From Volvariella volvacea V23 (Eukaryota > Basidiomycota > Agaricomycetes > Agaricales > Pluteaceae), in NCBI GenBank assembly GCA_000349905.1, contig KB722742.1, forward strand, positions 860,354 to 924,353: a stretch of DNA of 64,000 nucleotides, written 5' to 3'. The notes below the pieces were generated by a model. That model saw only the letters and a list, made by a program, of their open reading frames with translations, did not search any database and was not told the origin of the DNA. The translations under genes and the position numbers were made by a program. Shown piece after piece: positions 35,967 to 48,363 of this stretch; within the stretch, counting starts at the first letter, position 1; the number at the start of each line of letters is the position of its first letter.

Positions 35967-38462
35967 TCAGAATCCAGCGGCTTCCAAACCTTTCCTAATA
36001 TCTGCATGGGCCACTTCGTTGTTAAGAACCGCTTGAAATCTATCCCAGAACCAATTCTGATCCTTCAAGCTCCCTAGATGCAAATTTGTTGAGATATAGG
36101 TCGTAGTGGAATCGCTTTCCGCGATGTTATACGGCCGCTTCTGATACTTCAACATCGTCGAAATTACGTCGTGCCACTTTTGCCGTCTTGTCCAGTTAAT
36201 CCGTTCACCCTCGTCTTCGTGGTGGTCTCGTATGTGGGTCATATCGGTGAGATACATCCCGATGAAAGGAACGCATGGGGAATTTGAATCGACGCTACTG
36301 TACAGTGCGCGATATCCAGCGAATCCGCCGGCCGGTTCGCCGTGTTTAGTAAGATTCTCGAGGGTTGTCTTGCTGCGCTGGCCAACATGCGCCCAGGTTA
36401 ACTGAAGGCGCACTATGACGACAGTGGAAAGCCCATTGACGATTGAACTCATCGATGCGTAGTTATGTAGATTTCGGCATTTCTGATATAAAAAGATAGT
36501 TTAGTATAGTACTGGTAGAAATATAGGACACAAAACACTACGAGGCTTACCTCCGCAACCTTAATCCAAAACTCGATTGTCTCAGCTCTTCTTCCCAAGC
36601 CATCAGGGACGAGTATACTTGTTTTGACCCATCCAGCGAGCTTGTCATGTGTACTACAGAACGCGGATAAATTCGGAATATTGTTTCCCTTCCCTTGTGT
36701 ACTGACGTATTCGATGCACTCTTGTGGGGAAATCTTGGAATAGTGCTTGAATTCTAGGATAGACAACTGCTCAGCTATATCTGCTGGATCAAGCTTTAGT
36801 AAGTCGTTCTTGTGTGCTCTAGATTTCCTTCTTCGCTTCGCAGTGGGTGTAAGTATTTGTGAGGGACCAGAGAATGTCTTCGCTATGGGCTTAGTGACGT
36901 CCAATTTCGCAAGAGATGTTAAGGACGCACCAATCGTTCAATAGATTGAAGTATCAGTTTTGCGGTAGTCGCAAGAGGAAGCGGTGCAACTATGGACTGC
37001 AAGAAATTTGTTAATCGTTGGGCAATGTGAGGTTCTTCTTGCAATAATCTATGATCTTCCAGCCACATCGTGAAAATAACAAGAACTCGTTGCCTAGTCG
37101 GTATTTGTCGCTTTTCTTTCCACTCTTCATATTCCGCGTCACTGACATTCTGTGGATCATCAAATCGGTATCGTTCGACTAGCATATTGAACAGTGTGTC
37201 TGCTGTAGTGAATGTGCGGAATGTCATTAAGAAGACATTCGGAAACACTGCATCGTCTGCCATTTCTATATTGAGGAGGTTTAAGAATTCACAGCCAGGT
37301 TAGGTTTATATGGATAAGCAATGGTCGCGCTGTACTTACTCACGCCTTCCTTGGACAGCGCATTACATGCCAGTCTCTCCACCAAAGCAGCTAAGGTACC
37401 GAACCGGAGATGTCCTTCATTGTCAACCTCCAATTGGTCAAAATACCTGGGCCTTAAGAACCAAGGCACACANNNNNNNNNNNNNNNNNNNNNNNNNNNN
37501 NNNNNNNNNNNNNNNNNNNNNNNNNNNNNNNNNNNNNNNNNNNNNNNNNNNNNNNNNNNNNNNNNNNNNNNNGGTGCCCTGCGTACGAGATCGTCAACCC
37601 TAACAGCCTGCCTTCGTTCTCGATTCCTAGTTGGTGATATCTCCCCGGGAACCCCAGGATCCTTAGGTGTGGGCGGGGTTGGCTTGTCAACACCAAACAT
37701 ATGGGGAGGAGGTTGCGGAACTGGTGTCAATGGCGATGGAGGTGGATATGGACAGTACTGGGACTTGGCAGACTGGGGTTGTACATATGTCGAGGGTGTC
37801 TCTACGTGGAGGCTGGAATTGACAGTAGTACTCGTCCTTCGTGTCTGCACAAACTTGAGGACGCCACACTCTTCAAAAAGGTAAGGACTTACACTCGTTC
37901 TGCGAATCCAACCCCGGATCCCATCAGTATGAGAGCCAGATGGACTAGTCAACTCCGGTTCGGAATCATACAGCGGTGGGCCCGCAGACCGAGCTGCGGC
38001 TGCAGTCCATATTCTCTCTGCGTCATATTCGTATATCCTCAGCTCATCGGTTACACTCCTCAGATGCTCGGCTTCGGCTTCGTCAAGCTCAACAACAAAT
38101 GCAGATGGAATCCACCCCACTACGGTACCACCGTCTCTAACAGCAGCCCACCAACCAGAGGGCTCTTTCTTGACGATACTGAGAATCTCGTTCTTTGAGA
38201 ATGACAACTGATCGGGATCGTCTGTGTAAAAGTCATGTAAGCAGAGCACCGAGGATATGTTCCATTCATCTGCAGTGTCGTAGCTATTCTGGGAACTTGA
38301 GCCATTTGCGTCGAGGCTAGTGCGGTTCGAGTACGGTGGCGATGATGAATCGGGGGATGGCTCAGCGGGTTGATAATGCTGGTTATTGGCTGTACGCCAA
38401 GGAGAAGGATCAATTTGGATGTGAAGAGGTTGGCGCGCCATTTGAGACCTTGACGCAGTCAT
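35967..38462 (-). CDS. CDC25: CDC25-type Ras guanine-nucleotide exchange factor, compact, with an internal assembly gap
   Basis: Activator of Ras upstream of adenylate cyclase. Minus-strand exons: 37893-38462, 37573-37844, gap 37473-37572, 37340-37472, 36931-37265, 36551-36889 and 35967-36482. An SH3 domain (about residues 70-135) has LCLHDFYTDDPDQLSF and GWWAAV; after a Pro-rich linker comes the RasGEF_N region (TFRTFTTADTLFNMLVERY) and the catalytic RasGEF domain with LSILEFKHYSKISPQECIEY, FCSTHDKLAGWVKTSIL, CRNLHNYASMSSIVNGLS and CVPFIGMYLTDMTHIRDHHE. The total is about 755 aa plus or minus the gap, much shorter than yeast Cdc25 (1589 aa). The intron at 37845-37892 is 48 nt and stop-free in frame. 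The junction at 36890-36930 is short (41 nt) and less certain. The N block may hide coding sequence or an intron. Confidence 0.88.
37473..37572. other. Assembly gap (100 N) inside the CDC25-like gene
   Basis: Exactly 100 undetermined bases in the Pro-rich linker between the SH3 and RasGEF_N domains. The reading frame on either side is compatible with a 100-base insert, but the real size is unknown. Confidence 0.98.
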
Positions 38463-39130
38463 GAGCAGGATAAGAAAGTCGCAGATGAAAAGTTGCTGTA
38501 AAAAAGGGAAAGGGACGAAACGGACTCGGAGAAGAAGGGCTTAGGAGGGCAGTGACAAAAGAGCCTATATTCAGAATACACCCTACAATACTCGGTGGCA
38601 ACCATCACATACTCGTACCTCCGTCACGCCGCTCCCTTTTGCTTAGGCTTTCCCAAACCATTCTAGGTGTCTAGATAGTCTATTTGCTGGCTTCGCACCA
38701 GCATGGCAGGCGACAATCACAGCTGTACATACACGGCGTGTGGTCGGAACCGACCTGATGATGGACATAAAACCTAGCAGATTGATTGGGCAAGCCGCTT
38801 GAAGCTCGATGGATTGATGAACGGGACGCTCTAATCATCCACCAACAAGGATGAGTCATGTCAATAATACTGATGAGGCAATCCCCCACAAAGAGGAGAT
38901 TGCTGAGCAATTGTTGACCGCTCGGTTCAGGACTGGATTGGCGTTCGGTGGTGAGGCAGTACAGCGGGATCTCGAATTAATTTGCCACCGCGATTTCCGG
39001 ACATTTCTCACCTGCGCATATATAATGTCCGGTGTTTGTCTGTAGTTGCAAGCGATTGGCATCCTTGTCAGAATCCAACAAATCTAAGTGCTGGTGCTCT
39101 CGAGCGCCACGATCAGCGAGATTATCACAA
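38463..39130. promoter_or_regulatory. Divergent promoter between CDC25 and IST1
   Basis: About 670 bp between the outward-facing start codons. Nothing else coding is recognised. No clear TATA element. Confidence 0.5.
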
Positions 39131-40462
39131 ATGCCGCCCTGGAATGCAGCTAAAGCCAAGGTTCTATCAGTGTTTCGTTCGTCGATTGGTCTGACGTAGT
39201 CCTGTAGATTCAGCTACGGTGGGCATAACAGCATGTATCGAGTTCCGACTCAGTCTTAGGCCCGTTGCTCCAGGCTGTCTATCCAGAGATTACGCACGTT
39301 GCAACAGAAGAAGGAGGCACAAGCCAAGGCATCTAGAAGAGATATTGCTACTCTCCTTGAACGAGGAAAGACAGAAACAGCTAGAGTGAAGGTTGAATCT
39401 AGTATGCGATCAATCCCTAGATATTATATACACCCCTAACACGCCCCACCAGTCATTCATGAGGACATCCATGTTGAACTCTTAGAACTACTTGAGCTAT
39501 ATTGTGAACTTCTGCTCGCAAGGTTTGGTCTGTTGGAGCAGTTGTGAGTTGAACGGGATTCCGTGTGCATAGGCTCTAATCTCACTGCCAGCTAGAACCC
39601 GAGAACCCGATCCAGGTACGCCCTCCACCTAGTTCTTCATGGGAGAGGTATCATATAAAGGTATTTTTTAAGGTATTAGCGAAGGTGTCAACGCCATCAT
39701 CCACGCCGCACCGCGCACTGAATTGAAAGGTGTGGAAGACTACGGGATGACTTATTCCCAGCGAAATTGTTGACCAATCCCATCAGAGCTTCACGTTCTG
39801 CGGGAAATTCTTATGCATAAGTATGGTCGGGAATATACCATCTCTGTGATGGAAAATCATAATTCGTGTGTCACTGACCGTGTAAGTTATGATCCCTCCC
39901 CACTAACAGAAATCTCGATGGCTGCCTTGCTGTTCGCTGACATGGATGCTATTGTTCTTGTTACACGACAGATAATTCGGAAGCTGTCTACAGAAACACC
40001 TTCTCCCGAATTAGTGAATGCATACATATCTGAAATTGCAAAGGCATACGGGGTTCCTTGGAATACACCAACTCCTGTTGATGTCGGTCAAGAGCAAAAG
40101 TTGACGAATGAGGTAAATATGACCTTATCCATTCTGAAACTCTTGCCAGATTTTAGGACACTCGATTGTCCCCTCCTGTTCTGGGAATAATTTACTCATG
40201 GGTATCTGCATTCCAGAAATCTGACGCAGATGTCGCACCCAAAGATGACGAGAAAAGCAAGCTCTCCTCATCTGAGTCCGGACCAAAGCTACCTGATTTG
40301 CCTCCGACGGAAGAAAGTAAACCAACATCGCCTGCGCCTCCTCCCTCGACCACTAATGGGGCGGGCACCGCACCATCGTCGACGGTAAAAGAGTCTACCC
40401 CTAAAGAGGAAGACAATTTTGATGCACTCGCCAAGCGTTTTGCTGCCCTGAAGAAGAGATGA
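39131..40462 (+). CDS. IST1: IST1, ESCRT-III regulator
   Basis: Binds ESCRT-III and Vps4 to control sorting of membrane cargo into multivesicular bodies. Nine exons: 39131-39160, 39208-39218, 39274-39401, 39453-39543, 39596-39615, 39673-39729, 39787-39881, 39972-40112 and 40217-40462, summing to exactly 272 aa. The spliced N-terminus MPPWNAAKAKIQLRLSIQRL matches the family; its IQL residues, plus part of the next Arg, come from an 11-nt second exon. Core motifs follow: QQKKEAQAKASRRDIATLLE, ESIIHEDIHVELLELLELYC, EPDPGISEGVNAIIHAAPRT and IIRKLSTETPSPELVNAYIS. The C-terminus is Pro/Ser-rich and ends in NFDALAKRFAALKKR, compatible with a Vps4 MIT-interacting motif. The 90-nt intron at 39882-39971 has no in-frame stop. 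A poly(A)-signal-like AATAAA lies about 200 bp downstream. Confidence 0.95.
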
Positions 40463-40667
40463 GATCTTGATTTGCTGGGACCTGGCCTTTGATTGATCCA
40501 ATAACGGCCCGGACATTATGATTGGACTAGGATGAGTTATGGTTGCGAGGGTGAGGCGTCAGTGGAGTTAACAGAGAAGGCTCAGACCTGTCAATGATTT
40601 TCATGCTCGAGCGAGGGATGATTCTGGGAAGATTCCCCAGTCTGGACCATGTCACCCCTTGCAATTC

Positions 40668-40673
40668 AATAAA
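40668..40673 (+). terminator. Probable poly(A) signal for IST1
   Basis: AATAAA about 206 bp after the IST1 stop on the coding strand, at the distance expected for a fungal 3' UTR. Confidence 0.45.
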
Positions 40674-43600
40674 CGTCCAACAATGCTACTATAATAAGAT
40701 AATGACGACGATTATGACTGTTCGACTATGATAGTACTAGCTCTGTTGTTACCATACGTACGTCATTTTATTATCTCTTCATTGAGCACAGCATAAGCCA
40801 TTAATCCTGGAGCAAGGAGCAACCTTGCCAAGCTTGAAGACCCTACGTGAGTCTCGTACATGGGTATTGCTATAAATGCTCAAATTTTATGCCTATCGTT
40901 CTAGATTCTCCTCTCACGGACGTCGTTGAATTTTCGACGACGGGACGGTGTTGATATATTGCTGTCCTTCAAACACTTTACTTCCTCGAACTTACGAATG
41001 TCGGCGTAGGGCTTCCCTGTTCAGAAAACTCGAAGGCGCGAGTTCTGAACAATGATCATCGAACAAGTCATAAGGCCTCGACCTCAGGTCTATTTTCCCA
41101 ACTAACAAATCCAATAATTCTGTTAAAGGGGTGATGATCCCACCACTTTTACGATTCTTAGTGGATATCTTGTCTACCCTGTGACCCAGTATCACGATAG
41201 TATTCAAAGCAAAGCCTCCGACCGACGCTCGTGCACCCCTTGAAGTTGCAGCCTTTTTCCTGGGTCATCTTTGCTGTCATTGGAAAGGCGAATGAGCACA
41301 TTCCTCCTTTTAACCAATGGCATGCGGAAACGGTCTTGTAATTATTCCCCGTGTCCACCTATGAACTGCTTAGCCCCCCTTCCCCGTTCTCCGACGTGTG
41401 GGGAATTCGGCCAGTCGTGGATTTGGTGGAACACAAACATGCACGGGCTTCGGTCTCTGCAATTAATTCAATCGAGTTTAATCCACAAATACAGTTATTT
41501 TTGTGGCAACTTTTGTTTAGACAGAATATTACCGAATAACTGTTGCTAGGAACATAGGTGCACCTCAGTCCAGATGGCGTAGGCTCGGACGGTCAAGAGT
41601 GTCATATACTAGGCAGGGTCGCCATATGTTGAGATATGGGTGCATTGCTCACTGTCTCCTCATCATGAATCATCCAGGGGGCCTGAAATGTGTCGAGATG
41701 GCCCTACTACTCATGACCTACGTCTGCACGGATCGGTGGAGGTAGTAAGCTTTGAATTCAGTGCAGTACTACATGGAAATTTGCTGCTGACCGGAGAACT
41801 CACCTCAGCGCAGCTAAATAGCCCTTGCGCGCCCGATCGACAGATGCAATGTGCAGGTTTCCAGCTCCATGAGAGGGGTGAGGTGGCGATGGCCTCGATC
41901 TTGATCGCTATTATATAAAACGTCGAACCTTTAGATTGGTATCTGTCATTCATGTACGAATTCTGCGCTTCGGTATCAATGGCAGTCTTTGAGTTCTCGA
42001 ATCACTGGTAGGGTGGATTCTACATCATGATATGGGGACGTGCTTTCTTGACAGGAAGAACTGTGTAGCCGCTGCGATTCATGCAAGCTGTATATATTGT
42101 TCATCTCCACCTATCAATTTTCAAGACTTGGAACATTCGAACATACGGACTTGGAACGGTAATTCCGCATACTATCACAGCCACTCGGCACTGAATCGTG
42201 TCGCAAGGCGACACGCGTGCAGACTGCTGGCCGATATCGTTCCGTGTATAGCTCCCGCGCTCGTGGTCCGCTATGCAGGAAATGAACCCCGGATTGGCGG
42301 TTCTTCTGCATGGCATAGGTAGGTTCTCACATACTACGCTATAACACCGGCGGGCAGAGTTGACTTCATGCACAGCTGACCCGAGTGCCAACTAAGCAAC
42401 AGCGACCGAACGCTGGGATCATGACGGAGGCCATGCGCTGTGGCGTTGTGCACCCGTAAAGTACGGTCGACGATCGATACGTAATGACCTCATAGGTCGC
42501 TCGTCAAATATCCAGGCTTTACATTCAAGTACGATCTGCCGAGTTAGCAGATGAACGGGACTTGAATGGGGGGTCATGGCTGGGCATGCCTTGGACTTGG
42601 TACATCGAGTCCGCACAGGCATCATTCCAGCAGACCTCAGAAGCTAACGATTCTATGCACCGGCTGGCTCGACGTGCAGAAAATTTTAGGACACCCGAGC
42701 TCAACCTGGCCCCATTTAGCTTTTCCTGGTATGGCCCATGAAGTGACGAGCTTACCTTTGTGTACACACTGGGCGGTTCCGTTGGAACTTCGCGCATGTT
42801 CAGCATGTTGGGTACACCGAGCGCAGTATGCAATAATTCTGACAGAGATTATTTGAAATGGTTATCTGATGGAAAAAGTAAATACCCGTAGTTTGTGTCA
42901 CTGCATGGATTCTCTGCTATGTGAGGGGTTCGTGAGTGATTCGGGCTCCGTCTAGCGCGGGGGTAACTCTAATACCTAGCGCGGGTTCCAAAACTCGCAC
43001 TGGTCAGAAAATACTAGTTGCTGCCCAAAATATGTGCATTTGATCTATTTTCATCCTGGTGTGTTTTGCAATCAATGGCGTTCAAATTTGAATGAAGCCG
43101 AACCCGACTTGCTACAACCGAATTTAGCGGCCCAAAAATATCGTCCGCCTAGTACTAAGAACTGGTTTTGAAATCAGTGGAAAAAATCGAATCTGCTCAC
43201 CACTTTCTGCTTGTATTACCACGGTGACCTTCCCGTCTTCCACTAGAACCAATCAGGCAATTCTTCCAACCTTGATCACGACTTCTTGATGTTGGTCACT
43301 CCTAGATCCACTGAGTCGTTAAAATCTAGGTGCATCGGCTAAATCCCCGAAAAAAAGGATCAATAATGGACCTATCTCCGTGGACGTTCAGTGTGCATAC
43401 ACGTCTGTTTGAGCGGCGTTGCGGCGATGAGGTGGCCAGGTTTACTCTGAGCATCATGGGAACTAAACGCGTACCGCAAGATGCATGCATCTAACCTTTC
43501 CGCGGCGCTACCTGTTCCCAATTGGCAAAGTCAGAGTCAGAATTGGGCCCTAGGGATGATGGGAAGGTAAAAGTTGTTGGAAGCGGCCTTGTTCGACCAT

Positions 43601-45420
43601 CCGATTGTTTTCTATGTATCCATACATCACCGTGTACGTTACCGATGAGTCAACGCATTCCGTCACTACGTTGAGCAGCGAGTTGATGGATTCACGTTTT
43701 TACGTTCTTTGTTCACTGGGGTGCAAGTATGAAATGCCAGCGCCAGCACTGACCTTGGGAATGAGATTAATTCAATAGCGATCCACTGTCGGCAGTAATA
43801 ATCAAATAAGTTTGAGCTGCTGATAGCCCCGAAGAGCTGTTGTGCGTTCCTTTTTTTCTTTCCTTTATCTCAAGCTAACTTACTTGCCACAAATGGAAGT
43901 AAGCCCGGGGTGCTTCGGCGGAGTCTTCATGTTCAGGATTAAGCAACGCGTCAGCTCATTAGGAATGAAGGGGAGAAGTGTACTCCACCGCAACTGCTAC
44001 CCCATAACGGATCGTAGGTAAAGAAGGGGTCGACCCACATTGAATTCGGGCTGCCGTGAATGAAAGAAAAGCGGAGAATGCAGAGGAAAATTGCGCGCAT
44101 ACCTGTGCAGTTCCATATGCGTGGGACCAACAAAGTTTCCTCGCGGCGAGTTGGTACCTATCAAGTAATTTGAAGATTTCAACTCAAAACAAGCCAACCT
44201 CTTGGGCCGCTATTTGTCGAGTCACTGCACAATAAGGCAAGTCCTCATTTGGTTTACTAGGCCGCGAAGGGTAGAAAGGGTAGAGGAGCATTGAATGGAA
44301 CAGAAAAATCTTGTATGCTTGTCCACAGATCCAGACTATGGATTAACACCTACAGGCGATTAAGGCCCAGATAAACGCCATGCTGCTTGTCCATATTGAG
44401 CAGCCGTCGGCGGACGTAGACCAGATCTCCAGAGCAGACATAGCACTCATTGGGTAATCAACCGGCAACGGTGCGGTCTTGTTCAATCATCAGTTTGACA
44501 CGATCTATTCAGGCAAGTGACTGCCTAAATCTCCAATCAGTTCCGAAGGATATGCCCAGCTAGATGCCTTGCCGGGCGCGCAACAGAAGGTCCCCGAGCT
44601 TTGCCTATTGTAGCACTACGGAGATTCTGCATCAGCACATGAACGCAAGCGTTAGAGGGGCTAACAACATGAGGACGACTTGATTGGTGCTGACTTGTGG
44701 CAGCTGGTGAGAACACCACTCTTGCAGCGTGAGTGCCCGTTGGTGGGGCAGGGAGAGGATACTCCACCTAACCCGACACGGCTCGATGGAGGCCCCTGGC
44801 CCTATCTCACAGGCCGGCAATAGGCGGGAGGTGAGCGGTGTCAAGCTGATCGATGGGTGAGGTGGTTGCTGCGCTAGTGGTCACCGGATTGCGGGATGGA
44901 ATACCACAACCGATTTCTGATTTCTCGCCGATGGGCCCTAGAAGGCCAGGAGGGGCGAACCGAGGCTGGCCCGACCGCAATAATAATGCCGTATCATTTG
45001 CAGCTCGCTTATTGGATTTGTACGGCGCCAAAGCAGCAGGTCGAAAAGATTGATTGCCGGAGGTATATGGGTGGGAGCAGGCTTCCGAAAGAGCCTGGGT
45101 GTGGCCGGTGGGTGAAAGTACAGGACAGAGGGTCAGCGACGACGACTGTAAATGGCACTGGGCTGCGCTGGCACCCCAGCAGTGCGGTGGGGGCTGGAGG
45201 AGGCCGAGAGGGAGTGGCGGAGGCGTAGATAATGAGATCACGTGGCCGGGAGGCAAGATCTGGTGGCCGATTGGATTCGGTGAGGAGAAAGGCCCACGTT
45301 TTGCATCGAGTTTAGTCGGGGAGGGACTTGATATCCGCCGTTTGCTCCATCTCGCACGATTCAACCGGGTGCCTTGCAAATCTTACACCTAATGTGACCC
45401 AGTCTCCAGCTAATCCTTTT
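40674..45420. other. Gene-free block of about 4.7 kb
   Basis: Only scattered short frames on both strands; none shows a domain, an intron chain or transposon signature. The right end (44,850-45,400) is more GC-rich and contains purine-rich strands on plus, likely the upstream region of the methyltransferase gene. An open minus-strand frame at 44807-45379 is low-complexity and not supported. Confidence 0.55.
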
Positions 45421-45428
45421 TATATATT
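45421..45428 (+). promoter_or_regulatory. TATA-like element upstream of the LaeA-like gene
   Basis: TATATATT beginning 37 bp before the chosen ATG at 45458, in a T-rich context. If used, the 5' UTR would be very short, or the real start could be a later ATG such as 45491. Confidence 0.4.
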
Positions 45429-45457
45429 AGACTCCAACTCACTTTGCCTCGTACATA

Positions 45458-47360
45458 ATGTCGCCACTGGGCCCTTCTCTCCGCTGTTTTATGCCCGCCA
45501 ACCCCGACATCCCGGACGATGACAGCGACGTCTGCTCCGTCGCCTCCATGGCGCCCTTCAGTCCATCTCTCAGTGCCGCTGCCACTTCAGAGACTTCCCA
45601 CGACTTTTCTATGCGTTCCGCCTCGCCCGCCCCGTCCGTCTGGTCTATGACGCCGTCCCTGATTGCAGCGTCCTACAAAGAGGAGTTCGGACGGAATCTG
45701 AACAATTATTCTGATGTATACCGTCTGCCAGCCGACGAGGAGGAGCTGGATCGCCTGCGTGAGTGGCATTCACCTCTTGAGGATCCTTCCGTCAAACCGC
45801 ATATGTCTGCAGACAAGCAACACCTCATGTTCATAGAGGTTATGGGCAAGTACCCGCCACCCATGGAGGAGGTTATGAGGGGCGACGACCCGGAGCAACC
45901 AAAACAATGTCTGGACCTTGGTTGTGGTAGTGGGAGCTGGTGAGTCCATATACGTGCTGTGTTCAACTCAGCCGAAGGGATTGCCCGAGCAAGGCTGACA
46001 CGGTTGGCCAGGATAATGGACGTCGCCCGTGATTTCCCCAATTGCAATGCTGTAGCAGTGGACTTGGTCCCCATGCAATCCCCGTACGTCTTGGCCGTTT
46101 CTGGGTGCGAACATTCGGCCGGTTTCTGGCTTCCGCTGACTGTGCTTTGGTTTTTCCTACTCCTCACCTTGACCGTTCCGATCCATCTCGTCACTTTGCG
46201 CAACCATGACTACCCCTCCTACTTTGTCACGCTGACACTTGCATTACCCCGAACCTGTTCCCCGTTATCCATTGACGGAACTCTAGATCAATGCCTCCGA
46301 ACTGTAGGTGCGTGAAACCTGCCAAGTTAATCAGTTGGCGTTTGCTATCGCCATGCCCCTGAGCTCACCCCCCGCAAATAGGAGCGAAGTCGATGATATT
46401 AACCTTGGACTCGAGCACTTCTATGGCGATTTCAACGTTGTCCACTGTCGTCTCATCAGCTCTGGTGTGAGTACTCATCTGGCGCTCATCAGCTCATGGC
46501 CTTCTCGACTGACCACTGTCTTCTCTCCGTGCCTCCTCGGTCTCTGACCCTGGCCTTCGTTACTCCTTTGGGCTTCAATTGACTCTATTGGCCCAAATGA
46601 TTCTATCCTGGTGGCAGATTAGGGACTACAGAACCCTGATAGATCAGATCAGCCGGGTCGTTCGGCCCGGAGGTCTCGTCGAGTTCGTCGAGTTCGACTT
46701 CCACGCGTATGACCACAACAAGAGACGCATAGAAGTTGGTACACACCAGTTTGCACCGCCATGGTTCCCTCGTTGGTTAGCGTTTGCTTGTTTGGCAGCA
46801 AGGAACCAAGGAGGCGATGTAGACGCCGCGACATACATCCATTCTTGGGTATTGGATAACCCGGCATTTGAGGATGTGGTCTATAGAGATTTCTGGATAC
46901 CTGCATCACCTTGGATGATTGGGGATGAGACGCAAATGAGGCATGGGGCATGGATGAGAGACGATATTTTGGTAGGCATCTCACCCTGTATTCACCATCA
47001 GCTCTGGGCTATTCTATCTTGCTGTATCATCCACGCTTTCGTACAGGGGCGGCGAACAGCTACTTCCCCGAAGCCACTTCCCTCCTTGATGTCCACACAT
47101 TTCCGTCTATACGCATACCCTAAAATCCCTTATCGCAGCCCTATCCCTATCTTTCTCTTCCTTTATTTCATTTCAAGTGATTGACATGTTCTTTCTTCCA
47201 GGCCTTCCTCCGTTCGGGTCGACCCTTACTACTAGGGAGCGGCCTATCGGAGACATTTGTGAACGAATTAGAACACAACGCTGCAAGAGAAACAGTGTCA
47301 GCTCAACTACCATTATTCATCCGACTGCAAAACGTCTATGCAAGAAAGCGGTCATCATGA
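45458..47360 (+). CDS. LaeA-like S-adenosylmethionine-dependent methyltransferase
   Basis: Class I methyltransferase resembling the LaeA/UMTA-type fungal regulators. Six exons: 45458-45939, 46012-46083, 46287-46307, 46382-46466, 46618-46971 and 47202-47360, summing to exactly 390 aa. A Ser/Pro-rich N-terminus is followed by YRLPADEEELDRL, the SAM motif CLDLGCGSGSWIMDVARDFP split by the first intron, AVAVDLVP, PPNCRSEVDDINLGLEHF, VHCRLISSG, ISRVVRPGGLVEFVEFDF, and a C-terminal helix AFLRSGRPLLLGSGLSETFV. The third exon is only 21 nt and restores the PPNCR motif. LaeA in ascomycetes is nuclear and controls secondary metabolism with velvet proteins; basidiomycetes have many LaeA-like copies, so function here is unproven. 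No biosynthetic genes lie next to it. Confidence 0.85.
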
Positions 47361-48145
47361 AATACACGTCTGCAACATCAACGACACCCTCATGTATCTT
47401 CCTACGCCATCATCTATTTGACAATACCCCGCCCGCAAGCACACAACATCATTACCCTCATCTCACACATAACCTACCCCTCCATCTTCCCCTTCACACT
47501 ATCTACCCGAATCTACCAGCATATCTCCAAATATCTCCGCGGATTCATTCAACCCTTTTCGCGCATCCTGATTTTGATTTGTTTGTCGCTCCCCGCCCGC
47601 TCACCATCCGTTCGTACCTATCGATCGATCCATCCTGTCCACAAATGCTTTGGTTGTACTCTCACGATGATCATTCACACTCACACAGACGCTTTATTAC
47701 ATGATACCACTTTGTACGCATACGCACCTTCACAAGTTGAGCTAGTCCTCCTTTTGTTTCTTACGGCACCATCCTTTCAGTTGTCCCTTGGTTCTGGACC
47801 GCAGATTTTTTCCTGCTTACCCTGTGTTTATACATTTTGGGTCCATCAGTAGATACTTTAGCGATTCTACTAATTTTGGACAATTGTTGATTCAGCTCAT
47901 AATCTCTGAATCTAAGAAATGGCAATTTCTCCAGATGTAACATCATTTTTTCTCACCTGGGCTCACCTGGGCTAGATTACAAAGCTGGACAGATCTCAAC
48001 GCCTCTCTCGCAACACTTGGCGGGATTCGATCTCGTGATTGACCTTGATTTCAGCACGAGCTTGATGTCTTTCGCAGCCGTTCCTTCATCTTGCTTTGTT
48101 TCATCCTACTTCGCCTCTCATCATGATCTCCCTATCCGGTCTATT

Positions 48146-48363
48146 CGCTCATACCTCAAAGCAGTCTAACAAAGACCTTTGTAGCCTCTTCTGATTCTGA
48201 TTCCGTGCTTCCATGTACGGACCTTCATTGCATCTCCCGAAAATCGATGTGCCTAGTCCTACCTCCCGATCAAATCAAAATATTGCGCATGTAGCCCCAT
48301 TCTACATGCAGCATACTTAAATACTTCCTTACCTTGCTTTGTCTCGCTCATACCTCAAAGCAG
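48146..48363. repeat. 19-bp direct repeat pair
   Basis: CGCTCATACCTCAAAGCAG occurs at 48146-48164 and again at 48345-48363, flanking the left 91-bp repeat copy. CTTGCTTTGT also precedes both copies at slightly different distances, so this may be a larger, diverged duplication. Confidence 0.75.
48224..48314 (+). repeat. Dispersed 91-bp repeat, copy A
   Basis: Matches 50869-50959 in the same orientation with 4 mismatches over 91 bases; a 53-base core is uninterrupted before the first internal difference. Ends were set where the match stops. No open frame or terminal inverted repeat is obvious. Confidence 0.85.

Noticed and set aside
44807..45379. 190-codon minus-strand frame and overlapping plus-strand frames in the methyltransferase upstream region
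   Set aside because: Low-complexity Pro/Ser/Leu composition expected from GC-rich DNA; no splice chain or motif.
45458..47360. Possible secondary-metabolite cluster around the LaeA-like gene
   Set aside because: No polyketide, peptide or terpene synthase genes, or other biosynthetic or transporter genes, are within the window.
48015..48045. GGATTCGATCTCG resembling a tRNA B box on the minus strand
   Set aside because: The T-stem does not pair and no anticodon arm or A box is at the right distance.
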